A DNA stretch of 64,000 nucleotides from Pseudomonas putida (lineage in GTDB: Bacteria; Pseudomonadota; Gammaproteobacteria; Pseudomonadales; Pseudomonadaceae), in NCBI RefSeq assembly GCF_026625125.1, contig NZ_CP113097.1, forward strand, positions 3,534,001 through 3,598,000. The letters run 5' to 3'. The notes below the pieces were generated by a model. It did no database searches. It saw nothing but the letters and a program-made list of their open reading frames with translations, and was not told the DNA's origin. Below are positions 28,835 through 36,935 of this stretch, piece after piece (positions within the stretch are counted from its first letter, which is position 1; each line of letters starts with the position of its first letter). The position numbers and the translations under genes were made by a program.

Positions 28835-29950
28835 CTAGGCGGGCTGATGACTGGTCACACAGTGAATGCCACCACCACCGGCGGCGATGGCGTCGATGTT
28901 GATCTGCACCACGTCTCGGCTCGGGTAGAGTTTTTTCAGCAGGTCGAAGGCCTTATTATCCGCCTCCTTGTCGCCGAACTCCGGGGCGAGCACCGCGCCG
29001 TTGATCACGAAGTAGTTGATGTAGCCGGCCGCAAAGTCGTCGTTATCCTTGTTGAATTTGGTTTTGCGCGGTTTCAGAGGTGGCGAAACGGTTTGGATCT
29101 GCAATGGCCGACCATCGGCGTCGGTGGCCTTTTTCAGGATGTCCAGGTGCGCCATGGTGACCTTGCTGTCGTAGGAGCGCGGGTCGGTGTCGAGGTTGGC
29201 GATCACCACGCCGGGTGAGACAAAGCGCGCGTAGAAATCGACGTGGGCATCGGTGATGTCCTTGCCCTTGATGCCCGGCAGCCAGATGATTTTGCGCAGA
29301 CCGAGGCACGCCTTGAGCTCCGCCTCCACGTCACCCTTGCTCCAGCCGGGGTTGCGGTTTTCGTTGATCCAGCAGCTCTCAGTCATGATCGCGGTTCCGT
29401 GGCCGTCGACTTCGATGCCGCCGCCCTCGCCCACCAGCCCGCTGCGCTGATAGGTCGCCTGCGCATCGGCCGCCACGCGTTTGGCGAGCTTCGCGTCCTT
29501 CGAGTGCCGCTGCTTGTTGCCCCAGCCGTTAAAGTTGAAGTCCACGGCACCCAGGCCATTGTCGTTGATGACAAAGTTGGCGCTGATGTCACGCATCCAG
29601 ATGTCGTCGAGATTGGCGATCTGGTAGGTGATGTTGGAGGTGCCGCACATCTCTTCAGCTAGGCCGCGTTCGCCACTGCGGCAGTAGAGGGTCAGCGGTT
29701 CGTAGCGGGCAATAGCGCGGGCGATCCGGCCGAGGGCTTCCTGGACGTCTTCGGTGAAGTCTTCCCAGATCGCATCCTGCGCGCCAAAAGCCATGTAGGC
29801 GCGTTCGTGTTCATTGCCCTCGTCGGGCATGAACCAGCGCTGTTCGCTGGCCGCCACTACGCGCGCCGGAGACAGGCCGAGGCCCATGACGGCAGCGCCT
29901 ACACCGGCAGCGACAGAAACCTGTTTGATGAACTCGCGACGGGTTGGCAT
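28835..29950 (-). CDS. Tat-exported agmatine deiminase/peptidylarginine deiminase family protein
   Basis: A 371-residue protein from ATG 29950. A twin-arginine signal begins at once (MPTRREFIKQVSVAAGVGAA). The mature part is an AguA/PPAD-type deiminase with WFMPDEGNEHERAYMAFGA, IWMRDISANFV, DAHVDFYARF and the C-terminal catalytic Cys in GGGGIHCVTSHQ. The cytoplasmic AguA two genes away lacks a signal, so this paralogue is likely periplasmic and may act on agmatine or related guanidines there. It lies 47 bases after the stop of the binding-protein gene. Confidence 0.88.
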   Translation of the reverse strand: MPTRREFIKQVSVAAGVGAAVMGLGLSPARVVAASEQRWFMPDEGNEHERAYMAFGAQDAIWEDFTEDVQEALGRIARAIARYEPLTLYCRSGERGLAEEMCGTSNITYQIANLDDIWMRDISANFVINDNGLGAVDFNFNGWGNKQRHSKDAKLAKRVAADAQATYQRSGLVGEGGGIEVDGHGTAIMTESCWINENRNPGWSKGDVEAELKACLGLRKIIWLPGIKGKDITDAHVDFYARFVSPGVVIANLDTDPRSYDSKVTMAHLDILKKATDADGRPLQIQTVSPPLKPRKTKFNKDNDDFAAGYINYFVINGAVLAPEFGDKEADNKAFDLLKKLYPSRDVVQINIDAIAAGGGGIHCVTSHQPA

Positions 29951-29997
29951 GGGTAACTTCCTGATAGGTAGGGGAATGCCGAAGCAGCCCGGCAAAA

Positions 29998-31101
29998 TCA
30001 CTTTGCAGTGGCGGTCTTGAACTTGGTCCAGGTGCGCATGCGGGCGCGCATGTCGGCCTGGGGAATATCCTTGCCCGGTATCAGGCGAGCATAGGTCGCT
30101 TCGTCCAGGTAGATGTCCGGGTTGTTGCGCATCGCCTCATCCACGTTTGGCCGGGCCTTGGCATTGGAGGTCGGATAACCGGTGAAATTGCTGATCGCGG
30201 CCATGTTTTCCGGGCGCATCACGAAGTTGATGAAGGCGTAGGCGTATTCCGGATGTTTGGCATCCACGGGAATGGCCATGGTGTCCATCCACACCGTGGT
30301 GCCCTCGCGCGGCACGCGGTACTGGAAGCGGGTCTGCTTGCCGGCGCTGTCCGAAGTGCGCTGGGCCTGGGTCATGTCGCCGCTGTAGCCGAGGGACAGG
30401 CACAGGTTGCCGTTGACTAGGTCGGTGACCGGTTGCGACTGGAACTTGCGAATGTACGGCCGCAGCTTCATCAGCAGATCACTGGCCGCTGCCAGGTCCG
30501 CAGGCTTGGCGCTGCGCGGGTCGCGGCCCAGATAATTGAGCACCACGGCGAGCACTTCGTCCGGCGAGTCGATCATCGAAATCCCGCAATCGGCGAACCT
30601 GGCGGCCAGCTCCGGTTTGAACAGCATGTCCAGGCTGTTGGCCGGGGCGTCGGCCATGCGCTGCTCGATCTGCTCGGCGTTGTAGGTCAGGCCGATGGTA
30701 CCCCAGGTGTACGGCACCGTGGCCTTGTTCGACCGCTCGTAATGGCTGCGCAGTTTTTGCAGGCCTGGTTCGATGTCGTTCATCGCCGTGATCTTCGAAG
30801 CATTCAGCGGCAACAGGCTGCCGGCGCGCATCAGGCGTTCGGCCACAGTGTCGCCGGGAAAGATCAGGTCGTAGCCGCTACCGCCGGAAAGCATCTTGGC
30901 TTCCAAGGTTTCGCTGCCGTCCATGACGTCGTAGATCACCTTGATCCCGGTTTCGGCGGTGAATTGGGTCAGGGTATCTTCGGCAAAATAATCCGCCCAG
31001 TTGTACAACCGCAGGGTTTTGTCTTCAGCGTGCACGGCAGGCATCATACCGGCCAGCGCCAGGCCCAGAGCGCCCAGCAACCACTTGTGTGAAGTCGGCA
31101 T
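29998..31101 (-). CDS. Periplasmic polyamine-binding protein (PotF/SpuD family)
   Basis: A 367-residue solute-binding protein with a signal peptide (LGALGLALAGMMPAVHA). It carries the family landmarks LRLYNWADYFAEDTLTQF, YDLIFPGDTVAERLM, VPYTWGTIGLTYN and the late SNFTGYPTSNA. It binds putrescine-like polyamines for an ABC importer; no permease or ATPase gene is adjacent, so it may serve a transporter elsewhere or act as a sensor. It is one base from the aguB stop. Confidence 0.9.
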   Translation of the reverse strand: MPTSHKWLLGALGLALAGMMPAVHAEDKTLRLYNWADYFAEDTLTQFTAETGIKVIYDVMDGSETLEAKMLSGGSGYDLIFPGDTVAERLMRAGSLLPLNASKITAMNDIEPGLQKLRSHYERSNKATVPYTWGTIGLTYNAEQIEQRMADAPANSLDMLFKPELAARFADCGISMIDSPDEVLAVVLNYLGRDPRSAKPADLAAASDLLMKLRPYIRKFQSQPVTDLVNGNLCLSLGYSGDMTQAQRTSDSAGKQTRFQYRVPREGTTVWMDTMAIPVDAKHPEYAYAFINFVMRPENMAAISNFTGYPTSNAKARPNVDEAMRNNPDIYLDEATYARLIPGKDIPQADMRARMRTWTKFKTATAK

Positions 31102-31102
31102 A

Positions 31103-32011
31103 TCAGACTCCTTGAGGATTCCAGCGAGCGTTAAGGTGACGACCGTCCTGGCTCAGCAAGGCGCCGTACATTTCCGGGCGGCGGTCGCGGTAGATGCCCC
31201 AACTCAAGCGATCTTCACGCATGGCTGACAGATCCAGGCTTTGCAACAAAACACCGGTGCTGGTGCGGTCGGCTTCGGCGAGCATTTTTCCCTTGTGGTT
31301 GCAGATGAACGATGAGCCGTAGAAATTCATTTGCAGCGTTGCATCGGTGCCCGCCACTTCACGGCCGACCCGGTTGGACGCAATCACCGGCAGCAGATTG
31401 GCAGCGGCGTGGCCGCGCATGGTCATCTGCCAGTGGTCCCGCGAGTCCAGATCCGCGCAGCCCGGTTCAGAACCGATAGCCGTAGGGAACAGCAGAACTT
31501 CAGCGCCCATCAAGGCCAGACAGCGGGCGGTTTCCGGGAACCACTGATCCCAGCAGATGCCCACCCCCAGGCGACCGAACGCGGTTTCCCATACTCTGAA
31601 ACCGGTATCGCCGGGACTGAAATATTCCTTCTCCTGATAGCCGATGGCGTTGGGGATGTGGGTCTTGCGGTACACGCCCAACAGGCGCCCGTCGGCATCC
31701 GCCACACTCAGGGAGTTGAAGTAAGCATTGCCAGCCTTCTCGTACCAGCTCAGCGGCAACACGACACCCAGTTCACGGGCCAGCGTGGCGAAACGCGACA
31801 GCACCTGACTGTTGCCGTACTCCTCGGCCAGCGCCATGTGTTGATGGCGCTGCTCGATGCAGAAATACGGCGTGGCGAACAGCTCCTGCAACAGGATCAC
31901 CTGCGCGCCCTGCCCAGCCGCTTCACGCACCAACTGCTCGGCTCTGTCGAGGTTGCTCTTCAGATCCCAGGTGCATGGCATCTGGGTGGTGGCGACTTTA
32001 AGTGACGTCAT
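31103..32011 (-). CDS. aguB: N-carbamoylputrescine amidase
   Basis: A 302-residue nitrilase-superfamily enzyme with the catalytic triad in place: Glu in LLQELFATPYF, Lys in YRKTHIPNA and Cys in GICWDQWFPE. It hydrolyses N-carbamoylputrescine to putrescine, CO2 and ammonia in the cytoplasm. It follows aguA by three bases, forming the two-step agmatine-to-putrescine route. Confidence 0.94.
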   Translation of the reverse strand: MTSLKVATTQMPCTWDLKSNLDRAEQLVREAAGQGAQVILLQELFATPYFCIEQRHQHMALAEEYGNSQVLSRFATLARELGVVLPLSWYEKAGNAYFNSLSVADADGRLLGVYRKTHIPNAIGYQEKEYFSPGDTGFRVWETAFGRLGVGICWDQWFPETARCLALMGAEVLLFPTAIGSEPGCADLDSRDHWQMTMRGHAAANLLPVIASNRVGREVAGTDATLQMNFYGSSFICNHKGKMLAEADRTSTGVLLQSLDLSAMREDRLSWGIYRDRRPEMYGALLSQDGRHLNARWNPQGV

Positions 32012-32014
32012 CTA

Positions 32015-33067
32015 TCAACCCTCCACCGGCAAAGCTGGCTGTTGCTGAGTGATGCAGTGCACACCGCCACCACCATGAGCCAAGTGATTGATTTGCACTG
32101 GCACCACTTCACGTCCCGGGAACGCCTTGGCCAGCGTTTCTGCCGCGACATGATCGGCTTCGATACCGTACGCCGGCATGATGATCGCGCCATTGGCGAT
32201 GTAGAAGTTGGTGTACGAAGCGCAAAACACCTCGGCTTCGCTGTCTATCGCATCGGTGGCTTCGTACAGCTCGATCATCTCGAACTTGCGGCCCTGAGCG
32301 TCGCTGGCCAGCTCCAGTGCGCGGCGGTTTTCCCTTACGACTTCGGCGTACACCGAGGTGCGATCGTGCGTCGCATCCACCAGCAACACACCGGGACGAG
32401 CGAAGGCGCAGATGCCATCGACGTGGCCGTCGGTCATGTCGCCCGTGACGTAATCCGGATCGCCCGGCAGCCAGATGGTTTTCTTCACACCGAGCAAGCG
32501 GCTGAAGATCTCTTCCATCTCGGACTTGCTCACGCCGGGGTTGCGGTTGGGGTTGAGCAGCACCGATTCGGTGGTAATCAGCGTGCCCTCGCCGTCCACG
32601 TGGATCGCGCCACCCTCATTGCTCAGCGCCGTGCCGAAGCACTCGCTGCCCAAGTGATTGAGCACGCGACGGGCCAGGCTTTCGTCCAGATCATGGGCCG
32701 ACTTGCCGCCCCAGGCGTTGAAACGCCAGCTCACCCCGGCCAGACCTTGCTCCGGGTGAATGACGAAGCTCGGGCCGGAGTCGCGGCACCAGCTGTCGTT
32801 GACCGCCAGCGTGATCATGTCAATGTTCGGCCCGCACAGGGCGTTGGCACTGGCGAGGGCCGACGGATCGACAACCATTTTCACCGGTTCGAAACGGGCG
32901 ATGGCATTGGCGACGCGGGCGAAGTCCTCCTGAACCTGCGCCAGCGTCACGCGCCAACCCGACTCCCACTGCGCCTGGTTGTGCGGCCAGACCATCCACG
33001 TAGCGGCGTGCGTGACCCACTCGGCGGGCATCATCCAAGCGTTGTTGTTATTCTCGTTGCGCGGCAT
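32015..33067 (-). CDS. aguA: Agmatine deiminase
   Basis: A 350-residue enzyme from ATG 33067 (AGAGGTG upstream). It has the family motifs WMMPAEWVTHAATWMVWPHN (start), WCRDSGPSFV, GHVDGICAFARPG and the catalytic Cys in GGGGVHCITQQQ near the C-terminus. It converts agmatine to N-carbamoylputrescine. It leads the minus-strand operon aguA-aguB-binding protein-Tat deiminase and is divergent from a LysR gene. Confidence 0.94.
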   Translation of the reverse strand: MPRNENNNNAWMMPAEWVTHAATWMVWPHNQAQWESGWRVTLAQVQEDFARVANAIARFEPVKMVVDPSALASANALCGPNIDMITLAVNDSWCRDSGPSFVIHPEQGLAGVSWRFNAWGGKSAHDLDESLARRVLNHLGSECFGTALSNEGGAIHVDGEGTLITTESVLLNPNRNPGVSKSEMEEIFSRLLGVKKTIWLPGDPDYVTGDMTDGHVDGICAFARPGVLLVDATHDRTSVYAEVVRENRRALELASDAQGRKFEMIELYEATDAIDSEAEVFCASYTNFYIANGAIIMPAYGIEADHVAAETLAKAFPGREVVPVQINHLAHGGGGVHCITQQQPALPVEG

Positions 33068-33202
33068 GGCAAGCACCTCTCGATTAAGCCATTGTGTTCA
33101 ATGACAACTGCCGTGATTTGGCGTGAGATGGATGCTACCCACGTGAAACCGCGCCAACAAACGATGGATTTTGCGCACAACTGATTAGAGGAACTTATCA
33201 AT

Positions 33203-34066
33203 ATGCTGAAGCACTGGCCTCCGCTCAGTTGGCTGCGCGGCTTTGAAGCGGCTGCTCGCCTTAGCAGCTTTCATAAGGCGGCCGATGAGCTGCACCTCAC
33301 CCAGTCGGCGATCAGCCAGCAGATCCGCAGCCTCGAGGCGTACCTTGAACAGCCTCTGTTCTTTCGCAGCGGGCGCAGGGTGACACTGACAGACGCCGGC
33401 CACGATCTGCTCAGCACCACCCAGGCGATGCTCCAGCAACTGGCAGTCGGCATCCGTCGCCTCGGGCAATATCAGAAGCCCAACCAGCTGGTGCTCAACA
33501 CCACGCCGGCGTTTGCCCGGCACTGGCTGCTGCCGCGTCTGGCGGATTTCCGGCAACAGCACCCGCATGTCGATCTGTGGATTTTCAGCACCGACGAGGT
33601 GCCGGACATGGTCAGCCAAACAATTGACCTCGCCGTGCGCGACGACATCAGCTCGCAAGCCGAATGCAGCTTTAAGGTGCTGCATACTGACCGACTCTAC
33701 CCGGCCTGCCACCCGAGCGTATTGGCGCAGCCCGCCGTACAACGCACGACGCTGCACGGCGAACGGGAGATGGACTGGAGCCATTGGGCGGTGGAAGCCG
33801 GGATCGATGTCGGTCAGCAGGATCAGGGGCTGAACTTCTCCGATCCGGGCCTGTTGCTGGACGCTGCGTGCGCCGGCTTGGGGATTGCGTTGGTCAGCCA
33901 GGTGCTCAGCCGTCAGGCGCGGGACAGCGGTCTGTTGCAGCCGCTGGTAGAGCAAACCATTCGCGGCCCGAACTGGGCCTTACTGACTCACCGTGACAGT
34001 GAAAGCAATGCTCAACAGCTCATCGATTGGTTGACAAGCAACCTGGAAGCTGACAATCCAGCCTGA
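33203..34066 (+). CDS. LysR family transcriptional regulator (of the agu operon)
   Basis: A 287-residue GcvA-like regulator with the helix-turn-helix LSSFHKAADELHLTQSAISQQI. It is divergent from aguA across 135 bases and is the likely activator of agmatine use, a LysR-type arrangement that differs from the TetR-type AguR of P. aeruginosa. No strong palindrome stands out in the gap. Confidence 0.88.
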   Translation: MLKHWPPLSWLRGFEAAARLSSFHKAADELHLTQSAISQQIRSLEAYLEQPLFFRSGRRVTLTDAGHDLLSTTQAMLQQLAVGIRRLGQYQKPNQLVLNTTPAFARHWLLPRLADFRQQHPHVDLWIFSTDEVPDMVSQTIDLAVRDDISSQAECSFKVLHTDRLYPACHPSVLAQPAVQRTTLHGEREMDWSHWAVEAGIDVGQQDQGLNFSDPGLLLDAACAGLGIALVSQVLSRQARDSGLLQPLVEQTIRGPNWALLTHRDSESNAQQLIDWLTSNLEADNPA

Positions 34067-34181
34067 TCGAAGACGATCACTCACAAATGGCGGCTGGTGG
34101 CCGAAAGCTCCATCTGAGGGAAGACAAGGATGGTCAGCTCGACCCCAAGGCGCTAACCGCCCCAAAGCAGACATTTGTAAA

Positions 34182-34229
34182 CGGGGCTGCTTCGCTGCCC
34201 ATCGCCGGCAAGCGCGGCGCCCACAGGTG
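34182..34229 (-). repeat. REP element
   Basis: Inverse-orientation REP (GCTTCGCTGCCCATCGCCGG, then CAAGCGCGGCGCCCACAGG). It abuts the left edge of the pseudogene and faces the REP at 34608. Confidence 0.75.
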
Positions 34230-34230
34230 A

Positions 34231-34570
34231 ACCTGGATGTCGGCCGGATAGTGCATAGGGCCGAAGTCGAAGGGCTGGTTCGCGTGGCCTTGCCACCAGT
34301 GCCCCTCCCCATATTGGCGATCCACGATCATGATCAGTGAGCGCATTTCGATCCCCAGTACCTTGACCGGGCGCTCCTCTGACCTCCTGCGCCAGTTTCA
34401 GACGACGCACAGGCATGCCCATGATGTGACCTGGCGTGCGGTCGAAATCAGCCTGATCCAGGCGCTGCATGCCATAGGGCACGGGATCGCCGGACAGGTC
34501 GTTGAAAGGCTCCAGATCTGGCAGATGGACTCGCGTACCAGGCGCAAGCACCAAGTCACCAAGCACTTCC
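34231..34570 (-). pseudogene. Degraded copy of the 38691-39683 membrane-protein gene
   Basis: This stretch aligns closely to 38873-39425 of the intact gene downstream but lacks about 220 bases in the middle; the junction after GACCT at 34385 corresponds to a jump from 39029 to about 39250. It also lacks the N-terminal membrane helices and the C-terminus. One frame still reads EVLGDLVLAPGTRVHLPDLE and GHIMGMPVRRLKLA before shifting out of frame. It is flanked by facing REP elements. Confidence 0.85.
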
Positions 34571-34607
34571 TCCCACAGAGATATGACCAGTCTCCGGGCC
34601 TGCGCAG

Positions 34608-34655
34608 TACCTGTGGGAGCCGGGCTTGCCGGCGATGGGCCGCGAAGCGGCCCCG
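34608..34655 (+). repeat. REP element
   Basis: GTGGGAGCCGGGCTTGCCGG then CGATGGGCCGCGAAGCGGCCCCGG, the best-formed copy in the window, abutting the right side of the pseudogene. Confidence 0.8.
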
Positions 34656-34842
34656 GCCTTCCGATGTCCGCCATGGGCCGAAATAAGTTATTGCTGACTG
34701 AGTGCTTTCGACCCAACTGCCGTTCGCGACAGGCAGCTAACGGCCATAAGCGGACACTCGGCCGCGACCGCTACGGCCAGAAACAGTCATTGGACGACAT
34801 TAAAAAACGTGGCAACTCTATGGCTTCTGTTTATTTAAGGGG

Positions 34843-34864
34843 AAAAAGCCCGCATAGGTGGGCT
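34843..34864 (-). terminator. Rho-independent terminator of the kaiC-response regulator operon
   Basis: On the minus strand this reads AGCCC-ACCTATGC-GGGCT followed by TTTTCCCC, 56 bases after the response-regulator stop. Confidence 0.7.
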
Positions 34865-34920
34865 CTCGCAGTGAAGGAGAACCTAAGATTAATGGTGGTG
34901 ATCATCAGCACGGCACAGGT

Positions 34921-35283
34921 CTATTCGAGAGAAAGTAGCTTTCGAACTTCGGCTAGAACCGCGTCCATCCTGAATGGCTTTGGCAATACCGCGTCAAACA
35001 GATCCGATCTCTGCATGCCTATGTGCGCCTGAGCGCCGCTCATCAAAATAATTGGCAAATCCTTACAGGAAGGAAGGGCGCGGACGGCGGTGGCGAACTC
35101 TTGGCCATCCATGACCGGCATCATAAAGTCGGTAATGATCAAATCTGGACGTTCTCTATCAAGTACTTCGAGCCCTTTTTGGCCATTACTGGCCGTCACC
35201 ACCATGAAGCCTTCATCCTCCAGCGCAAAACTGAGAATGTCAGCGATCAGATACTCGTCGTCGACGACCAGGATGGTGGCCAT
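34921..35283 (-). CDS. Single-domain response regulator (CheY-like receiver)
   Basis: A 120-residue receiver domain with no output domain. Acidic pair Asp8-Asp9 (ILVVDDE), phospho-acceptor Asp52 (IITDFMMPVMDG), Ser82 (ILMSG) and Lys102 (LPKPF) are all present, so it should be phosphorylatable. It follows the KaiC-like gene by 23 bases and no histidine kinase is adjacent. It may be the readout partner of the KaiC-like ATPase. Confidence 0.93.
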   Translation of the reverse strand: MATILVVDDEYLIADILSFALEDEGFMVVTASNGQKGLEVLDRERPDLIITDFMMPVMDGQEFATAVRALPSCKDLPIILMSGAQAHIGMQRSDLFDAVLPKPFRMDAVLAEVRKLLSLE

Positions 35284-35306
35284 GTTAATTCAACCCGCAC
35301 AAAAGC

Positions 35307-36746
35307 TTAAGATTTTGAACCAGGCGATGACTCAGTGGGTACTGATGGTTCATGTCTTGAAGCCTTTTTCAGGAAAACGTCTTGGTCACGGATGACGACC
35401 TCGAATTGCGAAGGGTCGTAAGAGTTGTCTCGTACTTTAAGAATGGAAAGCGTCCTGCTTAATTCAGAGTGATTCTCAGCGAATCGCATCAGCATCAGGT
35501 TGTCGACGATGCTGGACAGGTCAGAGTTTGGTGCGCTGACCTCGGAGCCAAATAAATCGCGCATCTCCCAGGATGCGAATACCGTAACCCCCCTGGATCG
35601 AAGCTCGTTCATCAGAGCACTGAAGAAATCATTTATCCGCGCCGGATTTGTCGTAACTCGTGTCATGCCGCTCAGACTATCGATGAATACGCGGTTGATG
35701 CCCTTTTCTTCGACAAGACTCAGCAGTCGTGTGCCCAGCCCGTCCAGAAGACCTTCAGTAGTAGGCTGCCAGGCAATGCTCAACGCGCCGCTGTCTTCCA
35801 TGCCTTTGATATCAATACCCAATGACAGGCCTTTGAGTCGCAACCTCTGTGGACTTTCGTAAAAGCCAAAATGCAGGCCCGGAGACTCTGCGGTCGACTC
35901 AGCCAGAAATTTGAGGCCCAGTGTTGTTTTGCCGATCCCGGAGGGGCCTATTACCAGCGACACGCTGGAACTGTGCAGGCCTCCGCCTAAGATGTCGTCC
36001 AGTGACTTAATGCCGCTGGGGATTCGCGTCATGCCAGCGCTATCGGGAGACGACGGGTGGCTGTAGAGACTTTCGAGTCGCGGGTAAACAACCAAGCCAT
36101 TTTCGGTAATTTCACACTCATGAAGACCGGTCATTGCGCCACTGCCCCGAGTCTTTCGCAGCTGAATACGACGCACTGAGCGAGTACCGTATAGCTCTTC
36201 GCCCATCTCAATTACGCCATCAACCATGGTGTGCTCAGGACTGCCATCGTCAAGTCGCGAGCTGGTGAGAAATAGCACCGTGCAACCAGCAAAAGCTGCA
36301 TGCCCTTGCAGCTCCGAGATGAACTTCTTAGTGTCGATGGGGGAGTCAGCTTTCGAACGTGCATTGAGCAAACCATCCACGACCATAACAGTGGCTTTCT
36401 GGCGGCTAATTTCACGCCGAAGCAGTTTCACTACCTCATCCAGCCCCTCGTTTTCCAAGGTGTCAAAGGCACTGACAAACTGGATTTCGGCACCGACTTT
36501 TGACGAGTCGAAAAAGCTAAGGGTAGAAAGAAACTGGAATAGACGATCATGTGACTCAGCCAGCAGCGTGGCGACGAGAACCCGACCGCCATTGTTCGCA
36601 TGATGAAACCCAAGCTGGTTGGCGAGGATTGTTTTTCCAGACCCCGGACGCCCTTGGATTATGTATGAGGCGCCTGCGACCAGACCTCCCTTGAGCAGAG
36701 CGTCGAGCCCTTCGATTCCACTTTGGAGGCGTTTTAGCTTTTCCAC
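35307..36746 (-). CDS. KaiC-like double-domain RecA-superfamily ATPase
   Basis: A 479-residue protein with two KaiC domains. CI has Walker A GRPGSGKT (32-39) and Walker B VMVVDG. CII has Walker A GPSGIGKT (267-274), acidic FYES (295-298) and Walker B VFIDSLSG. In CII, DLSSIVDNLML (409-419) aligns by eye with the cyanobacterial KaiC phosphosite region (HISTITDTIIL), giving Ser411-Ser412 at the Ser-Thr phosphosites. No kaiA or kaiB is present. Lower GC than neighbours suggests transfer. It is the first gene of a two-gene operon with the receiver protein. Confidence 0.92.
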   Translation of the reverse strand: MEKLKRLQSGIEGLDALLKGGLVAGASYIIQGRPGSGKTILANQLGFHHANNGGRVLVATLLAESHDRLFQFLSTLSFFDSSKVGAEIQFVSAFDTLENEGLDEVVKLLRREISRQKATVMVVDGLLNARSKADSPIDTKKFISELQGHAAFAGCTVLFLTSSRLDDGSPEHTMVDGVIEMGEELYGTRSVRRIQLRKTRGSGAMTGLHECEITENGLVVYPRLESLYSHPSSPDSAGMTRIPSGIKSLDDILGGGLHSSSVSLVIGPSGIGKTTLGLKFLAESTAESPGLHFGFYESPQRLRLKGLSLGIDIKGMEDSGALSIAWQPTTEGLLDGLGTRLLSLVEEKGINRVFIDSLSGMTRVTTNPARINDFFSALMNELRSRGVTVFASWEMRDLFGSEVSAPNSDLSSIVDNLMLMRFAENHSELSRTLSILKVRDNSYDPSQFEVVIRDQDVFLKKASRHEPSVPTESSPGSKS

Positions 36747-36935
36747 AATGCGACCCTGATCTGAAAAACAGGCTGTTTAAGCCGAGAGGATAGAATGCTA
36801 CCGCCATTCTTGTTTCTTAGCCATTCAGAGCGAGCTGAAAGCTGGAGCGACGGTACCGTGTTGCGGACAAGAGAGCTGCCTACGAGAATCCGCTTTTGGC
36901 CGACAGCCGCCCCTTCGCGGATGGCCGATTTGGGT
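36747..36935. other. Upstream region of the KaiC operon, truncated by the IS
   Basis: Only 189 bases separate the KaiC-like ATG from the left end of the insertion sequence, so its promoter must lie here or inside the IS. No strong consensus promoter was recognised. Confidence 0.5.

Larger units (their letters stand above)
34067..34920. other. Gene-poor region with two REPs, a pseudogene and a terminator
   Basis: No intact gene. From left to right it holds a REP in inverse orientation (34182-34229), a degraded copy of the 38691-39683 gene (34231-34570), a REP (34608-34655), about 180 bases of unassigned sequence, and the terminator of the response-regulator gene. Confidence 0.7.
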
